Assembly (NCBI GenBank): GCA_002418205.1
Contig: DIDP01000011.1
Span: 110,749 to 174,748 of the forward strand
Length of the DNA stretch: 64,000 nt
Direction of reading: 5' to 3'
Source of the DNA: Anaerolineales bacterium UBA5797
GTDB taxonomy: Bacteria; Chloroflexota; Anaerolineae; Anaerolineales; Villigracilaceae
The position numbers were made by a program, and so were the translations under genes. The notes beneath the pieces are model-generated. The model was not told where the DNA came from, ran no database searches, and worked only from the letters and a program-made list of their open reading frames with translations. Below are positions 1 through 7,896 of this stretch, piece by piece (position 1 is the first letter of the stretch; every line of letters begins with the position of its first letter).

Positions 1-837
1 CAGCACTTCGTTGAAGTTCGGCACTCCGGGGAAGAAGCCTGCCGGCCTGCCATCCGCTTCGGCAAAGAGGACGAGTTCCATATCCACAAGCGGGACCAGA
101 GGCAGGATCATGGCTTCGATGTCGGAACGTGTGTAAGGGACAAATCCCGGGAAATGCTTCAAGCCCTCGTTTTGCAGGAAGACGATCCGTTCGATCTCGT
201 TCTCCATGTCCCGGATGTTCGCGCCGCGCACTTTGAATTCAGGGTGTTTCCGGCGCACCTTGTCCGCCAATCGCGACAGACGCTGAACCTTTGGATTATG
301 CAAGTCAATATCGATCGCGTAGGCGAGACCGTCCTCGCCATTCTTCTCGAAGCCGTATTGCTCGAAGAAAGTTTGATAATAAGGCGGATGGTGTGCGCAC
401 AGGATCGCGGGCGGGCGGTCACGCCCTTCGATGAGCACCCCGCGCGAATCCTCGCGGTCAAGGTTGTAGGGTCCGTATAGGGATTTCATGTTCCGGGTGC
501 GCGCCCATTCCTCGGCGAACCCAAACATGGCTTTGAACACCTCGTACTCCTCGATGCATTCGACAAATCCAATCATGCACTCGGCATAGCCTTTGGTGCG
601 CGTGTTGTTTTTGTCTTCTGCGAGGCAAAGCGTACCGGCAGGCTTGCCATTCTTCCACACGATGAAAAATTCGGCAGTGCCATCCTTGAAAAACAAGCCC
701 CGCTCCGGGTCGATGACCTTGGCGCGCTCCGACAGAAGCGGAGGTACCCAGAGCGGGTCTTCTTTATAAATCTTCCACTGAAAGGTGAGGAAAAGGCGTT
801 TTTCTTTCCGGGTTTGGACGGGTTTGATCTCGATCAT
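1..837 (-). CDS. GNAT-like acetyltransferase-related protein, 3' end cut by window edge
   Basis: An open frame on the minus strand starts with ATG at 837 (MIEIKPVQTRKEKR) and runs off the window start without a stop, giving 279 visible residues. The order of features (an N-terminal stretch with DPLWVPPL, then FFIVWKNGKPAGTL, then GFVECIEEYEVFKAMFGFAEEWAR, and LYGPYNLDREDSRGVLIEG) matches the large GNAT-fold acetyltransferase-like proteins of about 380 residues seen in many environmental bacteria. Substrate unknown. It is followed upstream, in the same direction, by the EamA gene after a 34-base gap. The family assignment rests on recognised motifs, not on a search. Confidence 0.7.
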   Translation of the reverse strand, partial: MIEIKPVQTRKEKRLFLTFQWKIYKEDPLWVPPLLSERAKVIDPERGLFFKDGTAEFFIVWKNGKPAGTLCLAEDKNNTRTKGYAECMIGFVECIEEYEVFKAMFGFAEEWARTRNMKSLYGPYNLDREDSRGVLIEGRDRPPAILCAHHPPYYQTFFEQYGFEKNGEDGLAYAIDIDLHNPKVQRLSRLADKVRRKHPEFKVRGANIRDMENEIERIVFLQNEGLKHFPGFVPYTRSDIEAMILPLVPLVDMELVLFAEADGRPAGFFPGVPNFNEVL

Positions 838-871
838 GATGGGGACGGCGGCTTGATTGAAATGATAAAAC

Positions 872-1705
872 TTATACGGTAAAGAGAACGATCGCGATGA
901 AGGCGCAAATGATTCCCAGCGTTTGAACGAGGGAAATCCTTTCCTTCAGGAAGATCCATGCCAGCAACACGGTAGAGGCGGGATACAATGCCCCAAGCAC
1001 CGCGGCAACGTCGATGCGGCCTGCCTGGGCGGAGAGTACATAGAAACCGTTGCCGGCAATATCTATAACCCCGTTGAGGATGCAAAGTGTCCACGTTTCG
1101 CGCGGGGGCATGGGGGATTGACGCGTAATCAGCGCGAAGAGTCCGAGTGCTACAAAGCCTGCAAAGCGCGCCGCGGTCAGGGTCCAGAAGAAGGAATTGA
1201 GGGTGGCTTGATAGATGACGATGAAGTAAAAGCCGAAGAAAAAGCCCGAGATCAGAGGCAGGCGCAGGTCCGAGAGGGAGAAGCGCCAGTTCGTCGAATC
1301 CGTCTGTGAGATCAGCCAGACCGCGAGGAAGGCGAGTCCGAATCCGATCAACGTGGCAAGGGAGGGAATCCCCAGCGTGAAGAGTCCGAAGACGACCGGG
1401 ATGAGCGCGGCGAACAATGCCGAGACCGGCGCGGTGATGGTCATGGAGCCTTCTGCCAGGGCGCGGTAGAGAAAGACGAGTCCGCCCAGACCGATGAGGC
1501 TGGCGAACGCGCCCATCAATAAATCTTTGACGGCTGGGATGGGTTCGCGCGTCAGGATCGCCAGGACGAGAAATGGAATGAAGCCTGCGATCTCTGCGAG
1601 ATACAGTACGCGGATCGAAGTGGATTTTTTGGTTGCCAGCCCGCCGATAAAATCCGCCGCGCCCCACGAGGCGGACGAGATCAGTCCGTAGAAAATTGGT
1701 AGCAA
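872..1705 (-). CDS. EamA/DMT-family permease
   Basis: A 277-residue, very hydrophobic protein with about ten predicted membrane segments arranged as two EamA repeats. The first begins MLPIFYGLISSASWGAADFIGG; the second, around residue 150, contains FFFGFYFIVIYQATLNSFFW. The signature at the C-terminus (ALYPASTVLLAWIFLKE) is typical of drug/metabolite transporter superfamily exporters in the inner membrane. The substrate cannot be read from sequence. Same strand as the methyltransferase gene just upstream (16-base gap), so probably co-transcribed. The long overlapping frame at 834-1667 is a shadow of this gene. Confidence 0.88.
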   Translation of the reverse strand: MLPIFYGLISSASWGAADFIGGLATKKSTSIRVLYLAEIAGFIPFLVLAILTREPIPAVKDLLMGAFASLIGLGGLVFLYRALAEGSMTITAPVSALFAALIPVVFGLFTLGIPSLATLIGFGLAFLAVWLISQTDSTNWRFSLSDLRLPLISGFFFGFYFIVIYQATLNSFFWTLTAARFAGFVALGLFALITRQSPMPPRETWTLCILNGVIDIAGNGFYVLSAQAGRIDVAAVLGALYPASTVLLAWIFLKERISLVQTLGIICAFIAIVLFTV

Positions 1706-1721
1706 GATGTCTCCCTGAGGC

Positions 1722-2357
1722 TCAGATTTTTTGTGCGTTCAAGGCGATGATTCTATCGTCGATCACCTGCAGATCGATCACTTCGAATTGCGGGAAGATC
1801 CTCCGAAATTCTTCGGGAGTGAACAGGTGATGAGGCAGACCCTGCTCGTCGCCGCTGGTCGGGACAAAGGTATTGGGCTCGATCTCGTTGTGTTGTGGCG
1901 CGTCCTCCTCGATCGCTTTGCGCGCGGGGACGCTGATCAGGATCATCCCGCCCTTGCGAACGATCCGTTGGATCTCCTGTGCCGTTTGAACAACGGTCGC
2001 CAGCAGGGCATGGTGGATGACCTGGGTGGAGAGAACGGCATCAAACGAATTATTCCCGAACGGCAGAGGCAGGCGCATATCCGCAAGAATTAAATCCGCG
2101 CTGAGACCTTCCTCATGAAGCAACTGTTTCGTAAGTTTCAACGCGGTGGGAGCGTTGTCCATCCCGCTGACTTGCAATCCCTGCTGTACCATGTGAAGAA
2201 CATGGCGACCGTTTCCGCAGCCAAGATCAAGGACAGATAATAAACCGCGTTCCCTGAGCATCCTTGAAAAATGCACGACCGGAGGGCGCGGTTCCGGATA
2301 TTGATAACCGCCGCCTTGAAAGATTCTCTCCCACTGGGTCGATTCGGGAATTGTCAT
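1722..2357 (-). CDS. class I SAM-dependent methyltransferase
   Basis: A 211-residue protein with the Rossmann-fold methyltransferase signature: motif I VLDLGCGNGRH at about residues 42-52, an acidic residue after strand 2 (VSGMDNAP), and post-motif VLSTQVIHHAL. N-terminal WERIFQGGGYQYPEP is typical of small-molecule methyltransferases that act on unknown substrates. Its start codon overlaps the stop of the CitE-like gene by 4 bases, so translation is probably coupled. The methyl acceptor is unknown. Confidence 0.85.
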   Translation of the reverse strand: MTIPESTQWERIFQGGGYQYPEPRPPVVHFSRMLRERGLLSVLDLGCGNGRHVLHMVQQGLQVSGMDNAPTALKLTKQLLHEEGLSADLILADMRLPLPFGNNSFDAVLSTQVIHHALLATVVQTAQEIQRIVRKGGMILISVPARKAIEEDAPQHNEIEPNTFVPTSGDEQGLPHHLFTPEEFRRIFPQFEVIDLQVIDDRIIALNAQKI

Positions 2358-3226
2358 AATTTTCCCGCGGCGCTTGCCCTGTCCAAAACCTTTTGCGCGT
2401 TCTTCAGCAGCGGCATGTCGATCATCTTGCCGTCGAGGGCGTAGGCGCCTTTGCCCTCCTTTTGACTGGCTTCGAACGACTCGACGACCCGCTTTGCGTA
2501 TTCGATGGATTCATCGGATGGAGTGAACGCCTTCTGCGTCACCGGAACCTGATTCGGATGAATGACCTGTTTCCCGCTGAAGCCGAATCCTGCCCCCTGC
2601 TCCGCTTCGAGACGGAGTCCTTCGATGTCCTTGAAGTCGATGTAGACCATATCGATCGCCTGCAGATCATTCGCCGCGCACGCCGCGACGACAGCCGACC
2701 GCGCATACAAGACTTCATTCGCTTCCTTTGTGCGCGTCGCCCCGACCGAGGCGGCATAATCCTCCGCACCGAAGATAATGGCTTCGAGACGTTTGTCTGA
2801 CTCTGCGATTTCCTTGAGATTCAAAATTCCTTTTGCGGTTTCCACACCGATCAACAGACGAATGCTTCCGATCTCCAGTTTGTTCGAGAGTTCGTATGAT
2901 TCGATCTGACCGCTGACCCATTTCACCTGTTCCGCCGTTTCTATCTTGGGCACAACAATTGTATCGGGTTGTGCAGCAAGTGCAGAGGCAAGATCATCCT
3001 TCTCGAATCCAGAACCGATGCTGTTGATGCGGATGCAGCGCTCAGAATTGCCGAAGTCCAGTTCCTTCATCGCCTTAGCGATGACCGTCCGCGCTTCGGC
3101 TTTTTTGCTGACCGCGGTCCCATCCTCCAGATCCATGCAGATGCAGTCCACGCCGAGGGTGGTGGCTTTTTCGATCTTGCGGCGGTCGTCGCCGGGCATG
3201 TAGAGTAGTGCGCGCCGTGAGTGCAT
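2354..3226 (-). CDS. CitE-like CoA-ester lyase (HpcH/HpaI family)
   Basis: A 290-residue TIM-barrel lyase of the citrate lyase beta / malyl-CoA lyase family. Seen in sequence: N-terminal RRALLYMPGDD, the metal-binding strand end CICMDLEDGTAV, PKIETAEQV, and LIGVETAKGIL followed by IIFGAEDYAASVG. Family members cleave 3-hydroxyacyl-CoA esters such as malyl-CoA or citramalyl-CoA with Mg2+. It sits with a MaoC hydratase and a biotin-dependent carboxylase, the arrangement of the mycobacterial locus where the CitE-like enzyme (Rv2498c) acts on citramalyl-CoA and (R)-HMG-CoA. That specificity is inferred from context only. Confidence 0.87.
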   Translation of the reverse strand: MHSRRALLYMPGDDRRKIEKATTLGVDCICMDLEDGTAVSKKAEARTVIAKAMKELDFGNSERCIRINSIGSGFEKDDLASALAAQPDTIVVPKIETAEQVKWVSGQIESYELSNKLEIGSIRLLIGVETAKGILNLKEIAESDKRLEAIIFGAEDYAASVGATRTKEANEVLYARSAVVAACAANDLQAIDMVYIDFKDIEGLRLEAEQGAGFGFSGKQVIHPNQVPVTQKAFTPSDESIEYAKRVVESFEASQKEGKGAYALDGKMIDMPLLKNAQKVLDRASAAGKL

Positions 3227-3235
3227 GATTCTCCT

Positions 3236-4198
3236 TTATGGGCTGATTTTCTTGAGCTCGCCAGTGACCCGATTCAACTCAAATTTTATTTCGTCCTGAT
3301 ACAAAACTTGCAAGATGATGAAAGAGTCGTTTACCCATTCTACTGGGACCAGAACTTCTTTATGATCTGTAGACAGTGTCGTGCAGGCTGGCCGTTTCAA
3401 CTCACATAACACGATGGATGTAGCGATATAGTCACCGATGCTGGTGTCATATTGTGCGATGGAAAACACCACGCTCTGACTGTCTGGCGCCCAGAGAAAT
3501 CCTCCTCCCGTATTATATTTCGAGTCGAATTCAAAAGATTGTTCATCGCCTGTTTGCATATCACGAATATTCAATACGACTGGTGATTTATCGGTCACAA
3601 TATATGCCAGCCTGCGATCATTGGGTGAAAATGCAAGCGAATAAAATATCCAGTCGCTTTTACTTAAAAGTAATACTTCGCTAATCTGACCTGTTCCAAG
3701 GTCAAGGCGATATAGGACTATGCCGTGATGAAATGGTTCCCAATAACCGTCTGTATGTGGATCAAAACTTGCATAAACATAATTACCATCATTGGACCAG
3801 TGGATTAAGTTAACGAAGTATTCCACGTAGGAATTGATTAGAGTATCTGAAGATAATTCCCAATGTGTGGACTCGTCATCGCGGACAAATACTATGGTTT
3901 CATAACTGCAGAACACAACGTCCCAAAGATCGTCAGGTGAAGATGCGAATCCCCGCGCCTGCCCATGCACGCAATACTTATCGAGCTTATCATGCAAGAC
4001 TTGTTGTGTGGCTGTCACGGGATCTGGCACTGTAAGTGATGGTGAGGCCGGTGTATCTGTGATAAAAACAAATGAAGGAACCTGGGTGCCCTGATTTGGA
4101 GTATTCCTGATTTCTCTTGTTGGTTCAACGGTAATTGATGTACTACATGCAGTAAAGATGATTATTGAGAAAAAGAATAAACCAAATTTTCTTTTCAT
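3236..4198 (-). CDS. hypothetical lipoprotein, possibly beta-propeller
   Basis: A 320-residue protein with a lipoprotein signal: basic start MKRKFG, hydrophobic core, lipobox IFTAC with Cys18. The rest has repeated patterns such as SFDPHTDGYW, LAFSPNDRRLAYIV, FLWAPDSQSVVFSI, reminiscent of TolB/WD40-like beta-propeller blades (S-P-D-G/N-R-L-A-Y). Function unknown, presumably on the outer face of the membrane. It lies between the CitE-like and MaoC genes with gaps of 9 and 3 bases, yet is visibly more AT-rich than both, which suggests later insertion into the operon. Confidence 0.75.
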   Translation of the reverse strand: MKRKFGLFFFSIIIFTACSTSITVEPTREIRNTPNQGTQVPSFVFITDTPASPSLTVPDPVTATQQVLHDKLDKYCVHGQARGFASSPDDLWDVVFCSYETIVFVRDDESTHWELSSDTLINSYVEYFVNLIHWSNDGNYVYASFDPHTDGYWEPFHHGIVLYRLDLGTGQISEVLLLSKSDWIFYSLAFSPNDRRLAYIVTDKSPVVLNIRDMQTGDEQSFEFDSKYNTGGGFLWAPDSQSVVFSIAQYDTSIGDYIATSIVLCELKRPACTTLSTDHKEVLVPVEWVNDSFIILQVLYQDEIKFELNRVTGELKKISP

Positions 4199-4201
4199 CC
4201 A

Positions 4202-4660
4202 TCATCCTTCTGTCTTCTTCCTTTTTAAAAACATCGCTGTTCTCTCAAACTCAACCACAATTGTACCGTCCGGCTTTTTACCTGTACATTTGATCCGCAC
4301 GAGGCCCGCGTTGGGTCTTGACTTCGATTCGCGCATCTCGATGATCTCGCTCTCGGCATAGATCGTATCGCCGTGAAAGACGGGGTTAGGGTGCATGACC
4401 TTGTCGTAGCCGAGATTTGCCACGATCGTGCCTTCAGTCAGGTCAGGGACGGTGAGACCAACGACCAGTCCGAAGGTAAAGACGCCGTTGACCAATCGCT
4501 GACCGAACTCCGTTTTCGAGGCGAAATCCTCGTTGACGTGCAACGGCTGGGTGTTCATCGTCAACGCGGAGAAGAGGACGTTGTCCATTTCGGTGACAGT
4601 GCGTCCCGCGTGCTTGAATTTCATCCCCACTTCGAGTTCGTTGTAATACTTTCCAGTCAT
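4202..4660 (-). CDS. MaoC-family (R)-specific enoyl-CoA hydratase-like protein
   Basis: A 152-residue hot-dog-fold protein. The hydratase core is visible as FSALTMNTQPLHVNEDFA (normally the D/N-x-x-P-x-H motif; here NTQPLH) with NGVFTFGLVVGL after it, then MHPNPVFHGDTIYAESEI and RSKSRPN-type strands. MaoC enzymes hydrate trans-2-enoyl-CoA to (R)-3-hydroxyacyl-CoA. Adjacent carboxylase subunits and the CitE-like lyase make 3-methylglutaconyl-CoA or mesaconyl-CoA plausible substrates (inference). A typical ribosome site (AAGGAG) lies upstream of the ATG at 4660. Confidence 0.87.
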   Translation of the reverse strand: MTGKYYNELEVGMKFKHAGRTVTEMDNVLFSALTMNTQPLHVNEDFASKTEFGQRLVNGVFTFGLVVGLTVPDLTEGTIVANLGYDKVMHPNPVFHGDTIYAESEIIEMRESKSRPNAGLVRIKCTGKKPDGTIVVEFERTAMFLKRKKTEG

Positions 4661-4670
4661 GATTAACTCC

Positions 4671-4725
4671 TTGGGAAAGGAAAGGATGAAAGAGCCGTAA
4701 TCTTTCTTCTTTCCTCTTTCATTCC
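4671..4725. repeat. purine/pyrimidine mini-repeat, inverted
   Basis: Between the MaoC and biotin-carrier genes, a GGAAAGGAAAGGATGAAAGAG-like purine run is followed by its pyrimidine counterpart (TCTTTCTTCTTTCCTCTTTC, 4701-4720), so the two arms could fold back. The same sequence type recurs inside mutS2 at 14067-14100 and 15259-15317. Confidence 0.6.
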
Positions 4726-5195
4726 ACCGTAATCAATACCTGCTCTCTTTCAACCGTCTGCCCCTGCTTCACAGCCAACAACTTCACAACGCCATCCGTC
4801 GGCGCCTGGATACGAATCTCCATCTTCATCGCTTCGAGAACCATCAGTGTTTGACCTTTGGTTACCGCATCCCCTTCGCTGATGTTCACCGCGCGGACCT
4901 GTCCCGGCATGGGCGCGGTCAACTCGCCGGAGTGATCGGATTTCGCTCCGCTTTTGCGGGAACCGGATTGTTTTGTCAACACGAAGGTCCGCCCGTTGAG
5001 CGTGACCCAGCGTTTGGCGTTATCGGAGGAAACATACGCAGTGACGCGTTCGCCGTCGATGAGTAAATCCAGCTTGCCATACTCCGTATCCGCGCGGAGG
5101 ATTTCGACCTCGGCAGTCTTATCGTCCATATCGACGCGGTAGGACTTGCCGGTGGGAGTCAGATCAATGGTAGTGGTGTCGAAGATAATTTTCAT
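4719..5195 (-). CDS. biotin carboxyl carrier / lipoyl-domain subunit of acyl-CoA carboxylase
   Basis: A 158-residue protein whose C-terminal 75 residues are a biotinyl domain with the lysine-containing motif LEAMKMEIR preceded by PMPGQVRAV and followed by a VKQGQTVEREQVLITVE end. The N-terminal half is the linker/BT-like region found in stand-alone carrier subunits. The biotinylated Lys carries CO2 from the carboxylase to the carboxyltransferase. The start codon shares one base with the stop of the biotin carboxylase (TGATG), indicating translational coupling. Confidence 0.9.
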   Translation of the reverse strand: MKIIFDTTTIDLTPTGKSYRVDMDDKTAEVEILRADTEYGKLDLLIDGERVTAYVSSDNAKRWVTLNGRTFVLTKQSGSRKSGAKSDHSGELTAPMPGQVRAVNISEGDAVTKGQTLMVLEAMKMEIRIQAPTDGVVKLLAVKQGQTVEREQVLITVE

Positions 5196-6706
5196 CAGTT
5201 ACGAAATCCACTTGGAGTTTTCCATGGACTATATGGGTCAACCCCATTCATACTTGAGGCTTGAGACTTGGAACTTGGAACGGAAAAATCTGCAAGCGAA
5301 GCAGCAATGAGTGCCTCAAATGATGGTTCGGAAGGCGGTGCCCAGTTGAAGTTGGTCTCCACCCAGCGCGTGGAGACTTTGCCATTCTCGAAATCGGGAT
5401 GGGCGAGGACATCCTGCAGGAAATCGATATTCGTTGTCACGCCATGCACAATGAAGTCACGCAGTGCGGCTTGCATCTTTTGCGTGGCGGCTTTCCGGTT
5501 CTCGGCATGGACGATCAACTTTGCTAGCATGGGATCGTAGAAATGAGTCACTGTGTCATCTGCGCGGAAACCCGAATCGACGCGGATGCCGGGGCCGCGC
5601 GGTTCGATGTATTGCAGGAGTTTTCCGGTGCTGGGGAGGAATCCGTTGGCGGGATCTTCGGCGTAGATGCGGCATTCGATGGCATGTCCGCGTTGGGAGA
5701 GTTCATCCTGTTGATACGGGAAATGGTCTCCCGCCGCGATGCGGATCTGCCATTGGACGAGGTCAATGCCTGTTACATGTTCCGTGACGGGGTGTTCCAC
5801 TTGAAGCCTTGTGTTCATTTCCAGAAAGTAGAACCCTTCGTCTCCGCTCAGGGCAGGCGAGGAATGATCGGGGTCGAAGATGAATTCGACCGTGCCCGCG
5901 TTGTAGTAATTGACGGCTTGTGCAGCTTTGATCGCCGCTTCGCCCATCCGCGCGCGGAGTTCAGGCGTGAGCAGTGGTGAAGGGGTTTCTTCGATGATCT
6001 TTTGATGGCGGCGCTGCACCGAGCATTCGCGCTCGAATAGATGCACGAGGTGTCCGTGTTTATCCCCAAAGACCTGGAACTCGATGTGATGCGCAGTTGG
6101 AATGTATTTCTCAACGAGCAGGCGATCATCGCCGAAGGCGTTCAGCGCTTCGCGGCGCGCGGCGTCGATCTCTTCGGGCAGTTCGTCCGCATCCCAGACG
6201 ATGCGCATCCCTTTGCCGCCGCCGCCCGCCGAGGCTTTGACGAGGACGGGATATCCGATCTCTTTGGCGGCTTTCTCGAAATCCGGGAAGGATTCCAACC
6301 CCTCGGCTCCGGGGACCGTCGGGACGCCTGCCTCTTTCATCCGAATCTTTGACTCTTCCTTATCGCCCATGGCGCGGATGGAACCGGCTGAGGGACCGAT
6401 GAAGGTCAGTTTGGCGGAGTCCACTGCGGCGGCGAAAGAGGCGTTCTCCGAGAGGAATCCATAGCCCGGGTGGACGGCGTCTACCTGGGAGGAGAGGGCG
6501 GCCCGGATCAAGACATCCGCATTCAGATAGGATTCCTTGGGCGCTGCCGCACCGATGTGAACCGCCTCATCGGCGTATTGAACATGCAGGGTGTTCTTAT
6601 CGGCATCGGAATACACGGCGACGGTTTTGATACCGAGTTCGCGACATGCCCGCATGATGCGGATGGCGATCTCGCCGCGGTTGGCAATGAGGATCTTTTT
6701 GAACAT
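5195..6706 (-). CDS. biotin carboxylase subunit of acyl-CoA carboxylase
   Basis: A 503-residue ATP-grasp enzyme: N-terminal FKKILIANRGEIAIRIMRA, the glycine-rich ATP loop KASAGGGGKGMR (about residues 160-170), EFQVFGDKHG, FLEMNTRLQVEHPVTE, and RIYAEDP. It carboxylates carrier-bound biotin with bicarbonate and ATP. With the carrier gene and the carboxyltransferase at 7897-9534 it would form a methylcrotonyl- or other acyl-CoA carboxylase. The extreme C-terminus (residues about 475-503) is encoded partly by a short repeat, see 5252-5281. Start overlaps the upstream lipoprotein stop (TGATG). Confidence 0.93.
   Translation of the reverse strand: MFKKILIANRGEIAIRIMRACRELGIKTVAVYSDADKNTLHVQYADEAVHIGAAAPKESYLNADVLIRAALSSQVDAVHPGYGFLSENASFAAAVDSAKLTFIGPSAGSIRAMGDKEESKIRMKEAGVPTVPGAEGLESFPDFEKAAKEIGYPVLVKASAGGGGKGMRIVWDADELPEEIDAARREALNAFGDDRLLVEKYIPTAHHIEFQVFGDKHGHLVHLFERECSVQRRHQKIIEETPSPLLTPELRARMGEAAIKAAQAVNYYNAGTVEFIFDPDHSSPALSGDEGFYFLEMNTRLQVEHPVTEHVTGIDLVQWQIRIAAGDHFPYQQDELSQRGHAIECRIYAEDPANGFLPSTGKLLQYIEPRGPGIRVDSGFRADDTVTHFYDPMLAKLIVHAENRKAATQKMQAALRDFIVHGVTTNIDFLQDVLAHPDFENGKVSTRWVETNFNWAPPSEPSFEALIAASLADFSVPSSKSQASSMNGVDPYSPWKTPSGFRN
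5252..5281. repeat. heptamer-like mini-repeat inside carboxylase C-terminus
   Basis: Consecutive variants of ACTTGAG / ACTTGGA lie in frame near the 3' end of the biotin carboxylase gene, encoding a Ser/Lys/Gln-rich tail (VPSSKSQASS) not expected from the family. Similar runs occur at 13466-13513 and 54714-54776. Confidence 0.6.
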
Positions 6707-7197
6707 CAGTTACAGGTTCTCTTGTTCTTCAATTGGAATTCGGTCTCGGTGGTGACGAAGTCGAAACGGCTGCATTTGTTTTGGATCCAGTCGTCTGCGC
6801 TTTGTGTGCCGCCGTCCGCGAGCCAGGAGGGGTCTGCCGTGCGGACGTTGAAGGTGATCTCGGCATAGAGTGAGCCATCGCCTGCGGGGAAAATGGTAAC
6901 ACGCGTGACCTGATATTCGAGGATGTCGCCGTTTGCAGCGAGGGCATCCATGACCCTGGTGAAGATGGCGTTCGCCACGGGTTCGAGCGAATATGCCTGG
7001 ATTTCGCTCTGTGCTATTGCGCCGAAGAGGGCGGGGTCTGTGGCGGCGGGTACCTCCGTTGGGGTTTCTGTGGGGGCTATGGCCTCGGTGGGGGAGGGAA
7101 GTACGGCAGTTGGTGGAACGGTCTCCGCTGATTGGGCGCACGCGGAAAGAAGAAGGATGAACACAAGCAGAAAGAGTTTTGTGCGGTGGAGGTTCAT
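6706..7197 (-). CDS. hypothetical lipoprotein
   Basis: A 163-residue protein with a lipoprotein signal peptide: MNLHRTKLFLL core and lipobox LLSAC with Cys20, followed by a Pro/Thr/Glu-rich linker (about residues 25-52) typical of surface lipoproteins in this genome. The remainder (FGAIAQSEIQAYSLEPVANAIF...) has no domain I recognise. It is translationally coupled to the biotin carboxylase gene downstream (TGATG overlap), an unusual neighbour for a catabolic enzyme. Confidence 0.75.
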   Translation of the reverse strand: MNLHRTKLFLLVFILLLSACAQSAETVPPTAVLPSPTEAIAPTETPTEVPAATDPALFGAIAQSEIQAYSLEPVANAIFTRVMDALAANGDILEYQVTRVTIFPAGDGSLYAEITFNVRTADPSWLADGGTQSADDWIQNKCSRFDFVTTETEFQLKNKRTCN

Positions 7198-7248
7198 GTA
7201 GCGAAGTGTCAGCCTTGGTGTTTTGAATGGGTCTATTGTAAACCCTGC

Positions 7249-7755
7249 TTATTGCTTCACTCTCGTCAGCTTTGCCTCTGTTGCCCTGGCTTCGCCAAGT
7301 TCGGGATGGATGTTGTAGGCGGTAATGGTGAGGTGATCTTCATCTTCAAGCGTGACTTCCGTGCGCCAACCCCAATCGGGTCCGCCGGTGGGGTCGGGGT
7401 AACTGCCGAGGACGGAGAAGCCGTTGTCGCGGGCGGAGCCGACGCAGAACATGATGGCGGTGTTGTTGTGCCAGCTATCAAGCCAGGAGGCCTCGTAACG
7501 CTCGAGCGTGGTGTTGTAGCCGAAGGTGAACATTCCATGCTGCGCCTCGCCTTCGACGGAGGATTGATACAGGAACAATGCGAAACGTCCGTCCAGGACG
7601 ATCTGGATGTTCCCGATGATCTGGGATTCGCCAAGCAGTTTTCCAGGCTCAAGCCAGATCCTGGATGTACCTGTCCAGCCGCCGGCGAGTTGGGCGAGGA
7701 AGTGGTGGGGGGAACCAGAGGATTGTTCGAAGGGCATTTGAACTCCTATCTTCAT
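7249..7755 (-). CDS. DUF1579-like protein
   Basis: A 168-residue protein beginning MKIGVQMPFEQSSGSPHHFL. The pattern AGGWTGTSRIWLEPGK, then MFTFGYNTTLERYEASWLDSWHN and WGWRTEVTLEDEDHLTITAYNI, fits the DUF1579 family (a small lipocalin-like beta-barrel fold of unknown role). It sits within the carboxylase operon, with a dispersed palindromic element (7757-7889) between it and the carboxyltransferase gene. The link to CoA metabolism is positional only. Confidence 0.75.
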   Translation of the reverse strand: MKIGVQMPFEQSSGSPHHFLAQLAGGWTGTSRIWLEPGKLLGESQIIGNIQIVLDGRFALFLYQSSVEGEAQHGMFTFGYNTTLERYEASWLDSWHNNTAIMFCVGSARDNGFSVLGSYPDPTGGPDWGWRTEVTLEDEDHLTITAYNIHPELGEARATEAKLTRVKQ

Positions 7756-7756
7756 T

Positions 7757-7889
7757 ATGTCGTTGCGAGGAGGGCAGAGCCCGACGAAGCAATCTCCTCA
7801 AAACAAAATTTTGTTTGTAATCGGGAGATTGCTTCGCCACTCACCTGCACTTGCAGCGCAGGTGCAAGTGTCGTGGCTCGCAACGACAT
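7757..7889. repeat. dispersed palindromic element, family A copy 1
   Basis: Terminal inverted arms ATGTCGTTGCGAG (7757-7769) and CTCGCAACGACAT (7877-7889) match perfectly. A nested second pair (GAAGCAATCTCC / GGAGATTGCTTC) and a central palindrome (AAACAAAATTTTGTTT) lie inside. The element lies between two genes of one operon. Small open frames over it (starting MSLRGG) are repeat artefacts, not genes. Confidence 0.85.
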
Positions 7890-7896
7890 TCATAAA

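Noticed and set aside
834..1667. 277-residue open frame overlapping the EamA gene in another frame
   Set aside because: Arg/His/Pro-rich translation without membrane segments; the EamA frame has clear family features.
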